Source: Paracoccus maritimus (GTDB lineage: Bacteria > Pseudomonadota > Alphaproteobacteria > Rhodobacterales > Rhodobacteraceae). Taken from it: 64,000 bases of DNA. Below are positions 1 to 11,072 of the stretch, one piece after another. The stretch spans positions 208,832 to 272,831 of the forward strand of contig NZ_JANAVZ010000006.1 of assembly GCF_025195095.1 (NCBI RefSeq), written 5' to 3'. The notes under the pieces were generated by a model that was given only the letters and a program-made list of their open reading frames with translations, was not told the DNA's origin and did not search any database. A program made the translations under genes and the position numbers. The stretch's first letter is position 1. Each line of letters opens with the position of its first letter.

Positions 1-1475
1 GCCCGCAGCTTGTAGGGGGCATTCGCGGGCATGCACCAGACTGGCATGGTCGCGCCCTCGGCGCGTTCCAGATCGCCCGCACAGCGCAGATCGCCGCTGG
101 CGGCACCCGTTGCGGTAACATTCCCCCGCCCGTCCGCGCCCAGAGGCGGGCGATCCGGGTCGGGGCGGAACATCGCCTGTGCCTCATCCCACAGCAGCTT
201 GCCACCACAATGGCTGTAAAGATGCACGATCGGCGACCAGCCGCCCGACATAGCCACGACGTCACAGTCGATCGTGCCGGTATGCTTGCCTTCGCCCTTC
301 TGGTCGCAGACCGCGACGCTTTCGACATGGCGACCGCCCGTGACCTTGGCAATGGCGCTGCCGGTCAGCACAGTGATGTTCTGCGCGCGTGCCGCCTGCG
401 GCAGATCGCCATCAGCGCTGTCGCGGGCGTCCAGCACCGTGACATCCAGCCTAGCCTCCTGCGCGATCAATGCGGTGCGATAGGCATCGTCGTTGTTCGT
501 CACGACCACGATCCGCTGACCCGGCGCAACGCCATAGTCCACGATGAAATCACGCACAGCCGAGGCCAGCATGACCCCCGGCACGTCGTTGCAGGCGAAT
601 GCCAAGGGACGTTCCAGCGCGCCGGTTGCGGTGACGATGTGGCCCGCGCGGATCCGCCACAGGCGCTGTCGCGGGATGCCCTGGTTCGGATCGTGGTCGG
701 CCAGCGCCTCTCGCGCCAGAAGATAACCGTGATCGTAAAGCCCGGTTGCCATCGTATTGCGGCGCAGCGTGACATTCGCCCGTCCGCGCAGATCGTCCAG
801 CAAGGCCTGGATCGTCGCCTCTCCCGCCTTGTGATCGACGGGCGTGCGGCCGCCCCAGACCGGGTTCTGTTCAAGAACCAGAACCTTGCCGCCCTTCTCC
901 GCAGCCTCGCGTGCGGCGGTCAGTCCGGCGATGCCGCCGCCAACGACGACCGTATCATAAAGCGCGTAGGCCTGTTCATAGCGATCGGGGTCGGGATCGG
1001 TGGGGGCACGGCCCAGACCCGCGCTGCGGCGGATGATAGGCTCGAACAGATGTTTCCAGAACGGGCGCGGATGGATGAAGGTCTTGTAGTAAAATCCCGC
1101 CGGAAGCATCGGCGACAGCCAATTGTTGACCGCGCCGATATCGGCATCCAGCGAGGGCCAGCAGTTCTGGCTGCGCAGGATCATGCCCGGAACCAGCGCA
1201 GTCGTGGTGGCACGCTGGTTCGGTTCGAACCTGCCGCCCTGTCCCAGGCCGAACAAGGCGTTCGGCTCCTCGGCCCCCGAGGCGACGGGACCGCGTGGGC
1301 GGTGATACTTGAACGACCGGCCCATCAGCATCTGGCCGCTGGCCAGCATCGCCGAGGCCAGCGTGTCTCCGCGCAGCCCGCGCAGATACCGCCCGTCAAA
1401 GCGGAACGGGATCTGAAAGGCGCGGTCGATCAGGCGGCCGCCACGGGCCAGACGAAAAGGAGGCGTGTGGGTCAT
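1..1475 (-). CDS. soxA: Sarcosine oxidase alpha subunit (partial, C-terminus off window)
   Basis: This is the N-terminal ~490 residues of the large subunit of heterotetrameric sarcosine oxidase, which demethylates sarcosine to glycine and passes the C1 unit to tetrahydrofolate. The start ATG at 1475 overlaps the soxD stop in an ATGA. The opening residues (RLARGGRLIDRAFQIPF) are followed by a ferredoxin-like region and the conserved phrase RSFKYHRPRG. A dinucleotide-binding fold follows, with VVVGGGIAGLTAAREA at about residue 172. The reading frame runs to base 1 with no stop, so the folate-binding C-terminal half lies outside. It is co-directional with soxD and soxB. A soxG gene would be expected beyond the window edge. 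Confidence 0.93.
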   Translation of the reverse strand, partial: MTHTPPFRLARGGRLIDRAFQIPFRFDGRYLRGLRGDTLASAMLASGQMLMGRSFKYHRPRGPVASGAEEPNALFGLGQGGRFEPNQRATTTALVPGMILRSQNCWPSLDADIGAVNNWLSPMLPAGFYYKTFIHPRPFWKHLFEPIIRRSAGLGRAPTDPDPDRYEQAYALYDTVVVGGGIAGLTAAREAAEKGGKVLVLEQNPVWGGRTPVDHKAGEATIQALLDDLRGRANVTLRRNTMATGLYDHGYLLAREALADHDPNQGIPRQRLWRIRAGHIVTATGALERPLAFACNDVPGVMLASAVRDFIVDYGVAPGQRIVVVTNNDDAYRTALIAQEARLDVTVLDARDSADGDLPQAARAQNITVLTGSAIAKVTGGRHVESVAVCDQKGEGKHTGTIDCDVVAMSGGWSPIVHLYSHCGGKLLWDEAQAMFRPDPDRPPLGADGRGNVTATGAASGDLRCAGDLERAEGATMPVWCMPANAPYKLR

Positions 1476-1807
1476 TCGGCATGGCTCCAGTCTGGCTGCC
1501 AGTCGGGGCGGACCTTGCGGATCGCATCGACGATATCCTGAGGCGGGGCGTGGGTCTGCGCGCGATATGTGCCATAGACCTGCAAGGTCACCGTATCGCG
1601 TGCGGCCAGAAACCACTTGCCGCAACCATAGGCATGTCGCCAGCGTTCAAAATGCACACCCTTGGCGTTCTTGCGCGCGAACATGTAATCCTCGAACTCC
1701 TCATCCGACCCCTCGGGGCCGACGCGTTTCAGATGCGCCTCGCCACCGGGATGAAGTTCGGTTTCCTCGGCGTCTAGCCCGCAATAGGGACAGGTCAGGA
1801 TCAGCAT
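1472..1807 (-). CDS. soxD: Sarcosine oxidase delta subunit
   Basis: This 111-residue protein is the small zinc-binding subunit of heterotetrameric sarcosine oxidase. The family's metal ligands are visible: Cys6 and Cys9 in TCPYCG, and His58 and Cys62 in RHAYGCGKWF. The length fits the family (about 95-110 residues). The gene abuts the TfoX-like gene upstream with no gap and overlaps soxA by four bases, so translation of soxD and soxA is probably coupled. The assignment is secure from sequence and context. Confidence 0.93.
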   Translation of the reverse strand: MLILTCPYCGLDAEETELHPGGEAHLKRVGPEGSDEEFEDYMFARKNAKGVHFERWRHAYGCGKWFLAARDTVTLQVYGTYRAQTHAPPQDIVDAIRKVRPDWQPDWSHAE

Positions 1808-2143
1808 TCAGGCATCCTTGGGCGGAAGGGTGGAAAGATATTCGCGGGCCATCCCGGCAAGTTTCCCGCGAATGGCATCGTCGGACAGGGCGGGGCCGGA
1901 CAGCCAGACGAAGCCCGGCTTGGCGCGACCACCCTGCTTCATGGGTTCGGTGCCCGGCAAGGCCAGCGCGGCGGTCTCGGCGGCCTTGCCGACGCGAAAC
2001 ATCGCGCGACCCTCGCGCGCGGCGGCCAGCATGTTGCCGTTCATCAGAAAGCACCAGCCACCGAACATGGGCTTGCCCGACAGATTGTCGGAATGTCCGA
2101 AATCTTCGCTCAGCTGCGCCTCGAGACCGGTGTCACGGGTCAT
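1808..2143 (-). CDS. TfoX N-terminal domain family protein
   Basis: A small protein of 111 residues from the ATG at 2143; another in-frame ATG at 2161 would add six residues. It matches the TfoX/Sxy N-terminal domain: SGKPMFGGWCFLMNGNMLAA near the start is the characteristic MFGG..gl..g...ar segment. In enterobacteria Sxy/TfoX is tied to competence, but the single-domain alphaproteobacterial copies have no established role. It sits inside the sarcosine oxidase operon, between a small membrane protein and soxD, ending exactly where soxD begins. No link to sarcosine metabolism can be read from the sequence. Confidence 0.8.
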   Translation of the reverse strand: MTRDTGLEAQLSEDFGHSDNLSGKPMFGGWCFLMNGNMLAAAREGRAMFRVGKAAETAALALPGTEPMKQGGRAKPGFVWLSGPALSDDAIRGKLAGMAREYLSTLPPKDA

Positions 2144-2245
2144 GATCCGACCCGCCGACATGCGGAAGCCGGGGGCATGGCCCCCGGCAAGAAGCTGCGA
2201 AACCGCGACGCACCGAGAGCGCGGCGCAATGTCGTCAAGTTTGCC

Positions 2246-2503
2246 TCAGTTCGAGGTCGGTTCGGTGACGCCATCGGCCGGCGCTGGTTCCGCCGGGGCA
2301 GATTCGGCCGGAGCGGCATCAGCCGGCTCGGCTGCATCGGGCGCGGCATCGACATTGACGGTCGTATCCGCACCCGCCGGGACAGTGGCGTCTGACGCGG
2401 TATCCATGTCGCCGCCCGACATGAAGAAGAACAGCAATGCGACGACCACCACGACGGCGCCGACAATGAAATACAGGGCGTTGTTGTTATTGCCTTCGGC
2501 CAT
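2246..2503 (-). CDS. Small single-pass membrane protein, unknown function
   Basis: An 85-residue protein with one hydrophobic helix (about residues 9-28, LYFIVGAVVVVVALLFFFM). A tail of roughly 55 residues follows, made almost only of Ala, Pro, Asp, Glu and Thr. The layout suggests an inner-membrane anchor with a disordered acidic tail outside. A good ribosome site (AAGGAAC) precedes the ATG. It lies between soxB and the TfoX-like gene in the same direction and is probably co-transcribed. I do not recognise a function. Confidence 0.7.
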   Translation of the reverse strand: MAEGNNNNALYFIVGAVVVVVALLFFFMSGGDMDTASDATVPAGADTTVNVDAAPDAAEPADAAPAESAPAEPAPADGVTEPTSN

Positions 2504-2594
2504 GTTTGTTCCTTTCTCTCAACAGCGTGTTGAGGGAACAATGACGCGTGACCGGTATCCGTTCCGAGGCGATGAAGCATTGGCGAAAGCTTGC

Positions 2595-3860
2595 CTAATG
2601 CGCCACGCCGGCGGCAACCGATTCGTCGATGAATCGGCCCTCGCGGAAGCGATTCAGCCCGAAATCGGCCGCCAACGGACCGGGTCGACCATTGGCCACA
2701 AGTTCGGCCATCGCCCAGCCCGATCCGGGAATCGCCTTGAAGCCGCCGGTGCCCCAGCCGCAATTGACGAAAACCCCGCCCACCGGCGTCGTGGACAGGA
2801 TCGGCGACCGATCGCCCGTCATGTCGACGATGCCGCCCCATTGACGCAGCATCTTCAGCCGCGAAATCATCGGAAAGGTCTCGACCAGCGCCCGGACGGT
2901 TTCCTCGACATGATGCCAGGAACCGCGCTGGGTGAAGTTGTTGTAACCGTCGGTGCCACCGCCGATCACCATTTCACCCTTGTCGGATTGCGACAGGTAA
3001 CCGTGGACGGTGTTGGCCATCACCACCACATCCATGCAGGGCTTGATCGGCTCGCTGACCAGCGCCTGCAATGCGACGCTTTCGATGGGCAGGCGGAAAC
3101 CGGCCATCTCGGCCAGCTGCGAGGAATGACCCGCGACGATCAGCGCCAGCTTGTCACAGCCGATCCGGCCCTTCGAGGTGTTGACGGCGCGGACCTGCCC
3201 GGACTCGGTTTCCACGCCCTGCACCTCGCAGTTCTGGATGATGTGCATGCCCATGTCGGAACAGGCACGCGCATAACCCCAGGCAACCGCATCGTGCCGT
3301 GCCGTGCCGCCGCGCGCCTGATACAGCCCACCAAGCACCGGATAGCGCGGGCCGTCCAGGTTGATGATCGGCACCAGTTCCTTCACGCGGGCGGGTTCGA
3401 TCCATTCGGTCGAAACGCCTTGCAGGTTGTTGGCATAGACGGTGCGCTTGTAGCCGCGCACCTCGTGTTCGGTCTGGGCCAGCATGATCAGGCCGCGCGG
3501 GCTGAACATGATGTTGTAGTTCAGGTCCTGTGACAGCGTCTCGTAAAGGCTTAGCGACTTGTTATACAGCGCCGCCGAGGGATCCTGCAGATAGTTGGAC
3601 CTGATGATCGTGGTGTTCCGGCCGGTATTGCCGCCGCCAAGCCAGCCCTTTTCGATGACCGCGATATCTGTGATGCCGAAATTCTTGCCCAGGTAATACG
3701 CGGTCGCCAGCCCGTGCCCGCCCGCGCCGACGATGACGACCTTGTATCTGTCGCGCGGCTGGGGGCTGGCCCAGGCCCTGCCCCATTGCTGGTGCTGTCG
3801 AAACGCCTCGCGCGCAATGGCGAACACGGAATAGCGGCCGGAGCGTGAAGCAGCTGGCAT
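2595..3860 (-). CDS. soxB: Sarcosine oxidase beta subunit
   Basis: A 421-residue FAD/FMN-binding subunit that carries the sarcosine-oxidising active site of heterotetrameric sarcosine oxidase. The N-terminus RYSVFAIAREAFRQHQQWGR is typical of SoxB. The dinucleotide fold VVIVGAGGHGLATAYYLG starts at residue 41, and GNTGRNTTIIRSNYL follows. The frame is open further upstream to 4085. The ATG at 3860 is chosen because the family starts here and AAGGGG stands before it; the extra upstream residues look non-protein-like. It is the first gene of the leftward operon. The 255 bp between it and ccmI must hold both promoters, though no clear operator is visible. Confidence 0.94.
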   Translation of the reverse strand: MPAASRSGRYSVFAIAREAFRQHQQWGRAWASPQPRDRYKVVIVGAGGHGLATAYYLGKNFGITDIAVIEKGWLGGGNTGRNTTIIRSNYLQDPSAALYNKSLSLYETLSQDLNYNIMFSPRGLIMLAQTEHEVRGYKRTVYANNLQGVSTEWIEPARVKELVPIINLDGPRYPVLGGLYQARGGTARHDAVAWGYARACSDMGMHIIQNCEVQGVETESGQVRAVNTSKGRIGCDKLALIVAGHSSQLAEMAGFRLPIESVALQALVSEPIKPCMDVVVMANTVHGYLSQSDKGEMVIGGGTDGYNNFTQRGSWHHVEETVRALVETFPMISRLKMLRQWGGIVDMTGDRSPILSTTPVGGVFVNCGWGTGGFKAIPGSGWAMAELVANGRPGPLAADFGLNRFREGRFIDESVAAGVAH

Positions 3861-4115
3861 CTGGATCCCCTTCCTCGGTCGCGAACAGAATGGCCGCGCG
3901 GCGGCGCGCGAACAAGACGTGATGCGGCAGCTTCGGATCAAATTCCGACATCGCCTGCGGCCATCGTCGTGCACAATTTCGTCAGCGCGTTGCCCTGGGG
4001 CACGAATCTCCGTGCAAACACGCCCGCATTCGGCGACCCCAGCCGGGGATGCGGCACCACGCCACTTTCGGATCTTCCGTGACACGACTACAGATGTGGC
4101 AAGCGGAGGAATGCG

Positions 4116-5360
4116 ATGTTCTGGATTTTCTGCACGGTTCTGGTGCTGTGCGTTTCAGCGGCGATCTGTGCCCCGATCTGGCGGGCACGGCAAAGTGACA
4201 CGGCGGCGGCCATGCCTGCAGCGGCCTATGACCTGCAGGTGTATCGCGACCAGCTGCGCGAGGTTGAACGCGACCTGGAACGCGGCGTGATCGCCCCCGA
4301 GGATGCCGACCGGCTGCGCACCGAGATCGGCCGCAAGGTCCTGGACGCCGACCGCCGGCAGGGCGATGCGGCCCCGTCATCGCGCGGCGGAGCCGGTGCC
4401 GGAGCGGCGCTGGTCTTGCTGGCGCTACTGGCCGGGGCGGTGGCGCTGTATCTGCGCGAGGGCGTGCCGGGCGCGCCCGACCTGCCCATCGCAAGCCGCA
4501 TCGCGATGGCGGAACGCGCCTACGACACGCGCCCCAGTCAGGACCAGGCCGAGGCGCAGGCAACCGCACCCGCCGATCTGCCCGACCCTGATCCCGAATA
4601 CATGGCGCTGGTCGAACAGCTGCGCGCGGCGGTCGCGCGCAATCCCGACGATCCTCAGGGGTTGACCCTTCTTGCGACCAGCGAAATGCGGCTGGGCAAC
4701 ATCACGGCGGCGCGCGACGCGCAGCAGCGACTTGTCGAGGCACGCGGCGACGCGGCCAGCGCCGAAGAGGTGATGCGGCTGGCCGCCTTGATGATCGAGG
4801 CAGCCGGAGGCATCATAACCCCCGAGGCCGAGCAGGTCCTGGCCCGTTCGCTTGGCAAGGATCCCAATCAGCCGCAGGCGCGATATCTGCTGGGATTGCT
4901 GCAACTGCAGAACGGTCGGCCCGACCGTGCCTTCCCGATCTGGCGCCGGCTGATCGAGGAAGGACCGGCCGACGCTCCGTGGATCGCCCCGATCCGCAAC
5001 GGCATTCAGGATCTGGCGTGGCTTGCCGGTCAGCCCGACTATGTTCCGCCCGAACCGTCGACGCCCGGAATGCCGTCACTTCCCGGACCGGATGCCGACA
5101 TGCTGGATGCGGCCGAAGACATGTCGCCCGAACAGCGCCAAGAGATGATCGGCGGCATGGTCGCACGGCTGGAAGCCAGACTTGCCGACCAGGGCGGCAC
5201 CCCCGAGGAATGGGCCCGGCTGATCTCGTCTCTTGGCGTGCTGGGGCAGACGGACCACGCGCGCGACATCTGGGCCGAGGCGCAGACCCGCTTTGCCGCC
5301 TCGCCCGAGGCGCTGCAGACGGTCCGCGCGGCAGCGCAGGCGGCGGGACTGGTCGAATGA
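4116..5360 (+). CDS. ccmI: Cytochrome c biogenesis protein CcmI
   Basis: A 414-residue membrane protein of the CcmI/CycH family, which delivers apocytochrome c to the haem lyase in system I maturation. An N-terminal membrane helix (about 2-20) is followed by the family signature around YDLQVYRDQLREVERDLERG. A second helix lies at about 88-110 (AALVLLALLAGAVALYL), and the C-terminal periplasmic part has TPR-like repeats (for example NPDDPQGLTLLATSEMRLGN). A strong ribosome site, GGAGG, precedes the ATG. The other ccm genes are not in the window, so ccmI stands apart here, coupled to ruvX by an ATGA overlap. Confidence 0.9.
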   Translation: MFWIFCTVLVLCVSAAICAPIWRARQSDTAAAMPAAAYDLQVYRDQLREVERDLERGVIAPEDADRLRTEIGRKVLDADRRQGDAAPSSRGGAGAGAALVLLALLAGAVALYLREGVPGAPDLPIASRIAMAERAYDTRPSQDQAEAQATAPADLPDPDPEYMALVEQLRAAVARNPDDPQGLTLLATSEMRLGNITAARDAQQRLVEARGDAASAEEVMRLAALMIEAAGGIITPEAEQVLARSLGKDPNQPQARYLLGLLQLQNGRPDRAFPIWRRLIEEGPADAPWIAPIRNGIQDLAWLAGQPDYVPPEPSTPGMPSLPGPDADMLDAAEDMSPEQRQEMIGGMVARLEARLADQGGTPEEWARLISSLGVLGQTDHARDIWAEAQTRFAASPEALQTVRAAAQAAGLVE

Positions 5361-5824
5361 TTTTCGTCGAGATCGCCGAATTCGCCGGCGCCTTGCCCAG
5401 GATCGGCGGGCTGGCGGGGCTGGATCTGGGCACCAAGACGATCGGCGTTGCGGTCAGCGACGGGCTGCGGCAGGTCGCCTCGCCGCTGTCAGTGATCCGG
5501 CGGCGAAAATTCACGCTGGATGCCGAAGACCTGCTGAAAATCATCGAGAATCGTGGCCTGGTGGGCCTGATCCTGGGGTTGCCACGGAACATGGACGGCA
5601 GCGAAGGCCCGCGCGCACAATCAACGCGGGCCTTCGCACGCAATCTTTCGCGGCTGACCGACCTGCCGATCGGCTTCTGGGATGAAAGGCTGTCGACCGT
5701 CGCGGCCGAGCGTGCCTTGCTCGAGGCGGATACGTCGCGCCGACGCCGCGCCGAAGTCATCGATCAGGTCGCCGCCGGGTACATTCTTCAGGGCGCGCTG
5801 GACCGTCTGCGATATCTGGGCTGA
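5357..5824 (+). CDS. ruvX: Holliday junction resolvase-like protein RuvX/YqgF
   Basis: A 155-residue RNase H-fold protein of the YqgF family, implicated in pre-16S rRNA 5' end processing and proposed as a Holliday junction resolvase. The first strand carries the catalytic Asp in GLDLGTKTIGVAVSD. A middle LILGLPRNMDGSEGPRA motif matches the family's GlP.nmdG.g, and FWDERLSTVAAERALLEAD carries the acidic DERlST motif. The start is set at 5357, where the ATG overlaps the ccmI stop; the frame upstream of this lies inside ccmI. Length fits the family. Confidence 0.92.
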   Translation: MIFVEIAEFAGALPRIGGLAGLDLGTKTIGVAVSDGLRQVASPLSVIRRRKFTLDAEDLLKIIENRGLVGLILGLPRNMDGSEGPRAQSTRAFARNLSRLTDLPIGFWDERLSTVAAERALLEADTSRRRRAEVIDQVAAGYILQGALDRLRYLG

Positions 5825-5989
5825 GGCGCCCTGTATGCGCGCGCAGCGCGCGCCCGGCCCAGCGGCAGCGACCGGGCCGGGCCCTGCCCGGCCCGTGCCC
5901 CTTCACGCCCTTCGAACCAGACCGTCAGACAGGGCAGAAAGCCACTGGGCGCGCTTGCGGCGATGGAATGCCGCCTCTAGTCTCGACGA

Positions 5990-6208
5990 ATGAACGACGC
6001 TCCTCCCCAAAGCCCTTGCATCAACATTTGCGTCATGCACCCGCGGCACGGTATCTGCGCCGGCTGTTATCGCACGCTGGACGAAATTGCCTGCTGGGGC
6101 GGGATGTCGCCGCAGGAACGTCGCGATGTGATCGACATGCTGCCCGCCCGCAAACCGCTGCTGAAGAAACAACGCGGCTTGTCCGCTCAGAAAACGCTTC
6201 GGGACTGA
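5990..6208 (+). CDS. DUF1289 domain protein
   Basis: A 72-residue protein of the DUF1289 family (YdhL-like). It has the family cysteine pattern: SPCINICVMHPRHGICAGCY supplies four cysteines, and W and G residues follow in EIACWGGMSPQER. The spaced cysteines suggest a small metal or Fe-S site, but the role is unknown. It stands alone between ruvX and katG, with a GC-rich hairpin upstream and an AT-rich katG control region downstream. Confidence 0.86.
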   Translation: MNDAPPQSPCINICVMHPRHGICAGCYRTLDEIACWGGMSPQERRDVIDMLPARKPLLKKQRGLSAQKTLRD

Positions 6209-6226
6209 TCCGCTAGGGCGACTATG

Positions 6227-6241
6227 ATAAGGAAATCTTAT
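6227..6241. promoter_or_regulatory. Inverted repeat in the katG upstream region
   Basis: A perfect ATAAG-N5-CTTAT inverted repeat lies in an unusually AT-rich 150-base stretch between the DUF1289 gene and katG. Bacterial katG genes are usually controlled by OxyR or Fur/PerR-type regulators binding AT-rich dyads. This dyad resembles such a site in size but is not an exact OxyR consensus. Its role is inferred from position only. Confidence 0.3.
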
Positions 6242-6290
6242 TCAAACCCGAAGAAAAAGCAATTTTTCCTTTATTGATAATTGCCGTTAA

Positions 6291-8552
<2,262 letters not shown>

Positions 8553-8561
8553 GCACGCTGC

Positions 8562-8587
8562 GTGTCCGGCCCCACCGGGCCGGGCAC
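8562..8587 (+). terminator. GC-rich hairpin after katG
   Basis: An 11-base stem (GTGTCCGGCCC / GGGCCGGGCAC, one G-T pair) with a four-base loop starts 10 bases past the katG stop and lies between convergent genes. No T-run follows, so it is a weak intrinsic terminator at best, though its position fits a transcription end for both genes. Confidence 0.45.
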
Positions 8588-8616
8588 GCCATCCTGACGA
8601 CCCTGCTGCTTGTTCT

Positions 8617-9720
8617 TCAGCCGATCAGCGCCATCGCGCGCGGCAGGCGGTCTGCCAGCACGTCCAGTTCCGGCGCTGGTGCACAGCTGATCCGGACACA
8701 GCGATCCAATGGTGCAACACCCGGCATCCGGATGAACACGCCCTGCCCCTGCAGCGCTTGGACCAAGGCGCGGGAATATTCGCCATCCCGCCCCGTATCG
8801 ACGGCGACGAAATTCGTCGCGGACGTCAAGGCGCGCATGCCGTTATCCGCGGCGATCTTGCCGATCCTGTCGCGCGCCGCTGCCACGTTCGCCAGCACAT
8901 CCGCCAGCCATGCCTGATCGCGCAGCGCGGCCAAGGCGCCAGCCTGCGCGATCCGGTTGACGCCGAAATGGTTGCGGATCCGGTCGAACCCGGCGATCAG
9001 ATCGGGGTCTCCGACCGCATATCCGATCCGCGCACCGGCCAGCCCGTAAGCCTTCGAAAACGTGCGCATCCGGATCACGCGCGGATCGCCGGGGGAAATC
9101 TGCGGCACCGCCTCGGCGGGCGCGAACTCGACATAGGCCTCGTCCAGAACCAGCATCGTGTCCTCGGGCAGTTCTTCCAGCATGTCCTGAATGACCTTGC
9201 CCGGATGCCAGCTTCCCATCGGATTGTCAGGGTTTGCCAGATAAACCAGCTTTGCGCCCGTCCGTCGCGCTTCGCGGACCAGCGCCTGCGGGTCTTCGGC
9301 GTCATCGCGATAGGGCACCTTGTGCAGAACGCCACCGAAACCCGCCACATGATAATTGAAGGTCGGATAGGCCCCGTCCGAGGTAACGACCGCATCGCCC
9401 GGTCCGACCATCAGACGGACAAGATTGCCAAGCAGCCCGTCCACGCCTTCGCCCACCGTGATGTGGTCCCCCGGCAGGTCAAGATGCTCTGACAGCGCCT
9501 CGACAAGCCGGTGACTGGTCGAATCACCATATTGCCAGAGCCTGGGCAGTTCGGCCTGCATCGCCTGTATCGCATGCGGGCTTGGGCCGAAGCCGCTTTC
9601 GTTCGCGCCGATCCGCGCGTCGAAGACAGACCCGATCCTGCGTTGCAGTTCCTCGGGTCCGACAAAGGGAACGGTGGCTGGCAGCGCGGCGGGGATCGGG
9701 GCAAAGCGGGGACGTGTCAT
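8617..9720 (-). CDS. hisC: Pyridoxal-phosphate aminotransferase, HisC-like
   Basis: A 367-residue fold-type I aminotransferase of the histidinol-phosphate aminotransferase group. It has the N-terminal motif IGANESGFGPSPHA and the substrate/cofactor segment YLANPDNPMGSW. The cofactor-contacting DEAYVEF is followed by the Schiff-base Lys in RTFSKAYGLAGARIGY. The start at 9720 begins at the family's usual N-terminus; the frame is open further upstream to 9831 without coding character. It is not next to other his genes. Some members of this group act on aromatic amino acids instead, so histidine synthesis is likely but not proven. Confidence 0.82.
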   Translation of the reverse strand: MTRPRFAPIPAALPATVPFVGPEELQRRIGSVFDARIGANESGFGPSPHAIQAMQAELPRLWQYGDSTSHRLVEALSEHLDLPGDHITVGEGVDGLLGNLVRLMVGPGDAVVTSDGAYPTFNYHVAGFGGVLHKVPYRDDAEDPQALVREARRTGAKLVYLANPDNPMGSWHPGKVIQDMLEELPEDTMLVLDEAYVEFAPAEAVPQISPGDPRVIRMRTFSKAYGLAGARIGYAVGDPDLIAGFDRIRNHFGVNRIAQAGALAALRDQAWLADVLANVAAARDRIGKIAADNGMRALTSATNFVAVDTGRDGEYSRALVQALQGQGVFIRMPGVAPLDRCVRISCAPAPELDVLADRLPRAMALIG

Positions 9721-9760
9721 GGGCGCGATTCGTGGCCCATTTCCGCCCGTATCGCAAGCG

Positions 9761-9889
9761 TCAGTCCTTCGTTTCCCCGCCTCGCCCGTCCAGCATCGCG
9801 CGGTCGTCGCGAAGTTCCAGCCAGATCGCATTCACGACTGCCAGCAGCGCGGCCAGCGGCAAACCCAACATCCATGCGAAATACCACAT
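9761..9889 (-). CDS. cydX: Cytochrome bd oxidase small subunit CydX
   Basis: A 42-residue protein with the CydX/YbgT pattern: MWYFAWMLGLPLAALLAVVN forms one membrane helix, followed by a short charged tail. CydX binds the CydAB oxidase and is needed for stable haem b595/d. A strong ribosome site (AAGGAG) precedes the ATG and the gene lies 15 bases downstream of cydB. It is short enough to be missed by automatic calling. The W-Y-F-x-W start and its position make the call secure. Confidence 0.9.
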   Translation of the reverse strand: MWYFAWMLGLPLAALLAVVNAIWLELRDDRAMLDGRGGETKD

Positions 9890-9904
9890 GCGCGGCTCCT
9901 TTCC

Positions 9905-11068
9905 TCAGTAGCTGTGCGTATCGGGGTTCGACACATCGTCTTCCGTCACCTTCCCCCACAACACGCGATAAACCCACGCCGTATAGATCAGGATCAGCGG
10001 CATGAAGATTACCGTCGCAACCAGCATCACGAACAATGTCTGGTGCGAGGATGACGCGTCCCAGATGGTCAGAGAGCTGTCGGGATTGGTATTGGACGGC
10101 AACAGGAACGGATAGATCGTCAGACCCACCGACGAGATCATCCCGAAGACGGCCATCTTCGACCAGCCAAGCGGCGACAATTCTCCGCCGGATCGCAGGG
10201 CCCGGCCCGCCATAGCGGTGCCAAGAAACCCCATGACAGGCGCAATCACGATCCATGGGCGGTCGGCATAGGCAGCCAGCCAGCTTCCCGAATGCGCGAC
10301 CGCCGATGCCAGGGGATTCGACGGACCGTCATGGGGCGGTTCGGCCACGAAGGCGTATCCGTCGATGAAAAACGCCAGCCAAAGCCCGGCCAGCGCATAT
10401 CCCGCCAGCACCACCTTGGATGCGATGCTGCCAAAGCGACGGGCGCGTTCGGCAATCACGCCTTCGGTCTTCAGCACGATCCAGCCCGCGCCATGCATGA
10501 CCAGCATCGCCAGCGACACGATCCCGCAAAGCAGCGCGAAGGGGCGCAACAGGCCAAACAGCTTCCCGAACGCTCCGCCCTCATAGACCGAATGCAGATC
10601 AGGCGTCAGGTGAAACGGCACACCCAGAAGCACGTTGCCGACCGCCACGCCGAACAGCAGCGCGGGCACCGCACCGCCGAAGAACAATGCCCAGTCCCAC
10701 CGGGCACGCCATGTCGGATCTTCCCGCTTGGAGCGATACTTGAAGGCCACCGGACGAACGATGAACGCGCTGAGGATCAGGAACAGCGCAAGGTAGAAAC
10801 CCGAGAAGCTGACCGCGTAAAGCGGAGGAAACGCCGCGAAGATCGCGCCGCCGCCAAGGATGAACCAGACCTGGTTGCCTTCCCACACCGGCCCGACGGT
10901 GTTGATGACCACGCGACGTTCGGTGTCGGTCTTCGCGACAAAGGGCAGCAGAGCGCCGGTGCCCATGTCGAAACCGTCGGTCAGCGCGAAGCCGATCAGC
11001 AGGACGCCCAGAAGCAGCCACCAGATCAGGCGCAGATGCTCGAACGAGACAAGTTCATACAGGATCAT
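9905..11068 (-). CDS. cydB: Cytochrome bd ubiquinol oxidase subunit II
   Basis: A 387-residue integral membrane subunit of the bd-type quinol oxidase. The conserved FALTDGFDMGTGALLPF segment lies near the N-terminus and GNQVWFILGGGAIFAAFP follows. About eight or nine hydrophobic helices are spread along the chain, and the end motif YTAWVYRVLWGKV is typical. The size matches the E. coli-type CydB (about 379). It lies four bases downstream of cydA, so the two are co-expressed. Confidence 0.95.
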   Translation of the reverse strand: MILYELVSFEHLRLIWWLLLGVLLIGFALTDGFDMGTGALLPFVAKTDTERRVVINTVGPVWEGNQVWFILGGGAIFAAFPPLYAVSFSGFYLALFLILSAFIVRPVAFKYRSKREDPTWRARWDWALFFGGAVPALLFGVAVGNVLLGVPFHLTPDLHSVYEGGAFGKLFGLLRPFALLCGIVSLAMLVMHGAGWIVLKTEGVIAERARRFGSIASKVVLAGYALAGLWLAFFIDGYAFVAEPPHDGPSNPLASAVAHSGSWLAAYADRPWIVIAPVMGFLGTAMAGRALRSGGELSPLGWSKMAVFGMISSVGLTIYPFLLPSNTNPDSSLTIWDASSSHQTLFVMLVATVIFMPLILIYTAWVYRVLWGKVTEDDVSNPDTHSY

Positions 11069-11072
11069 GGCA

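Noticed and set aside
210..1541. 443-codon open frame on the plus strand opposite soxA
   Set aside because: Antisense to the conserved sarcosine oxidase alpha subunit; no domain seen.
5826..5900. Strong GC hairpins after ruvX (10-base stem at 5873-5895) as a terminator
   Set aside because: There is no T-run after either stem, so an intrinsic terminator cannot be claimed; they may still slow transcription.
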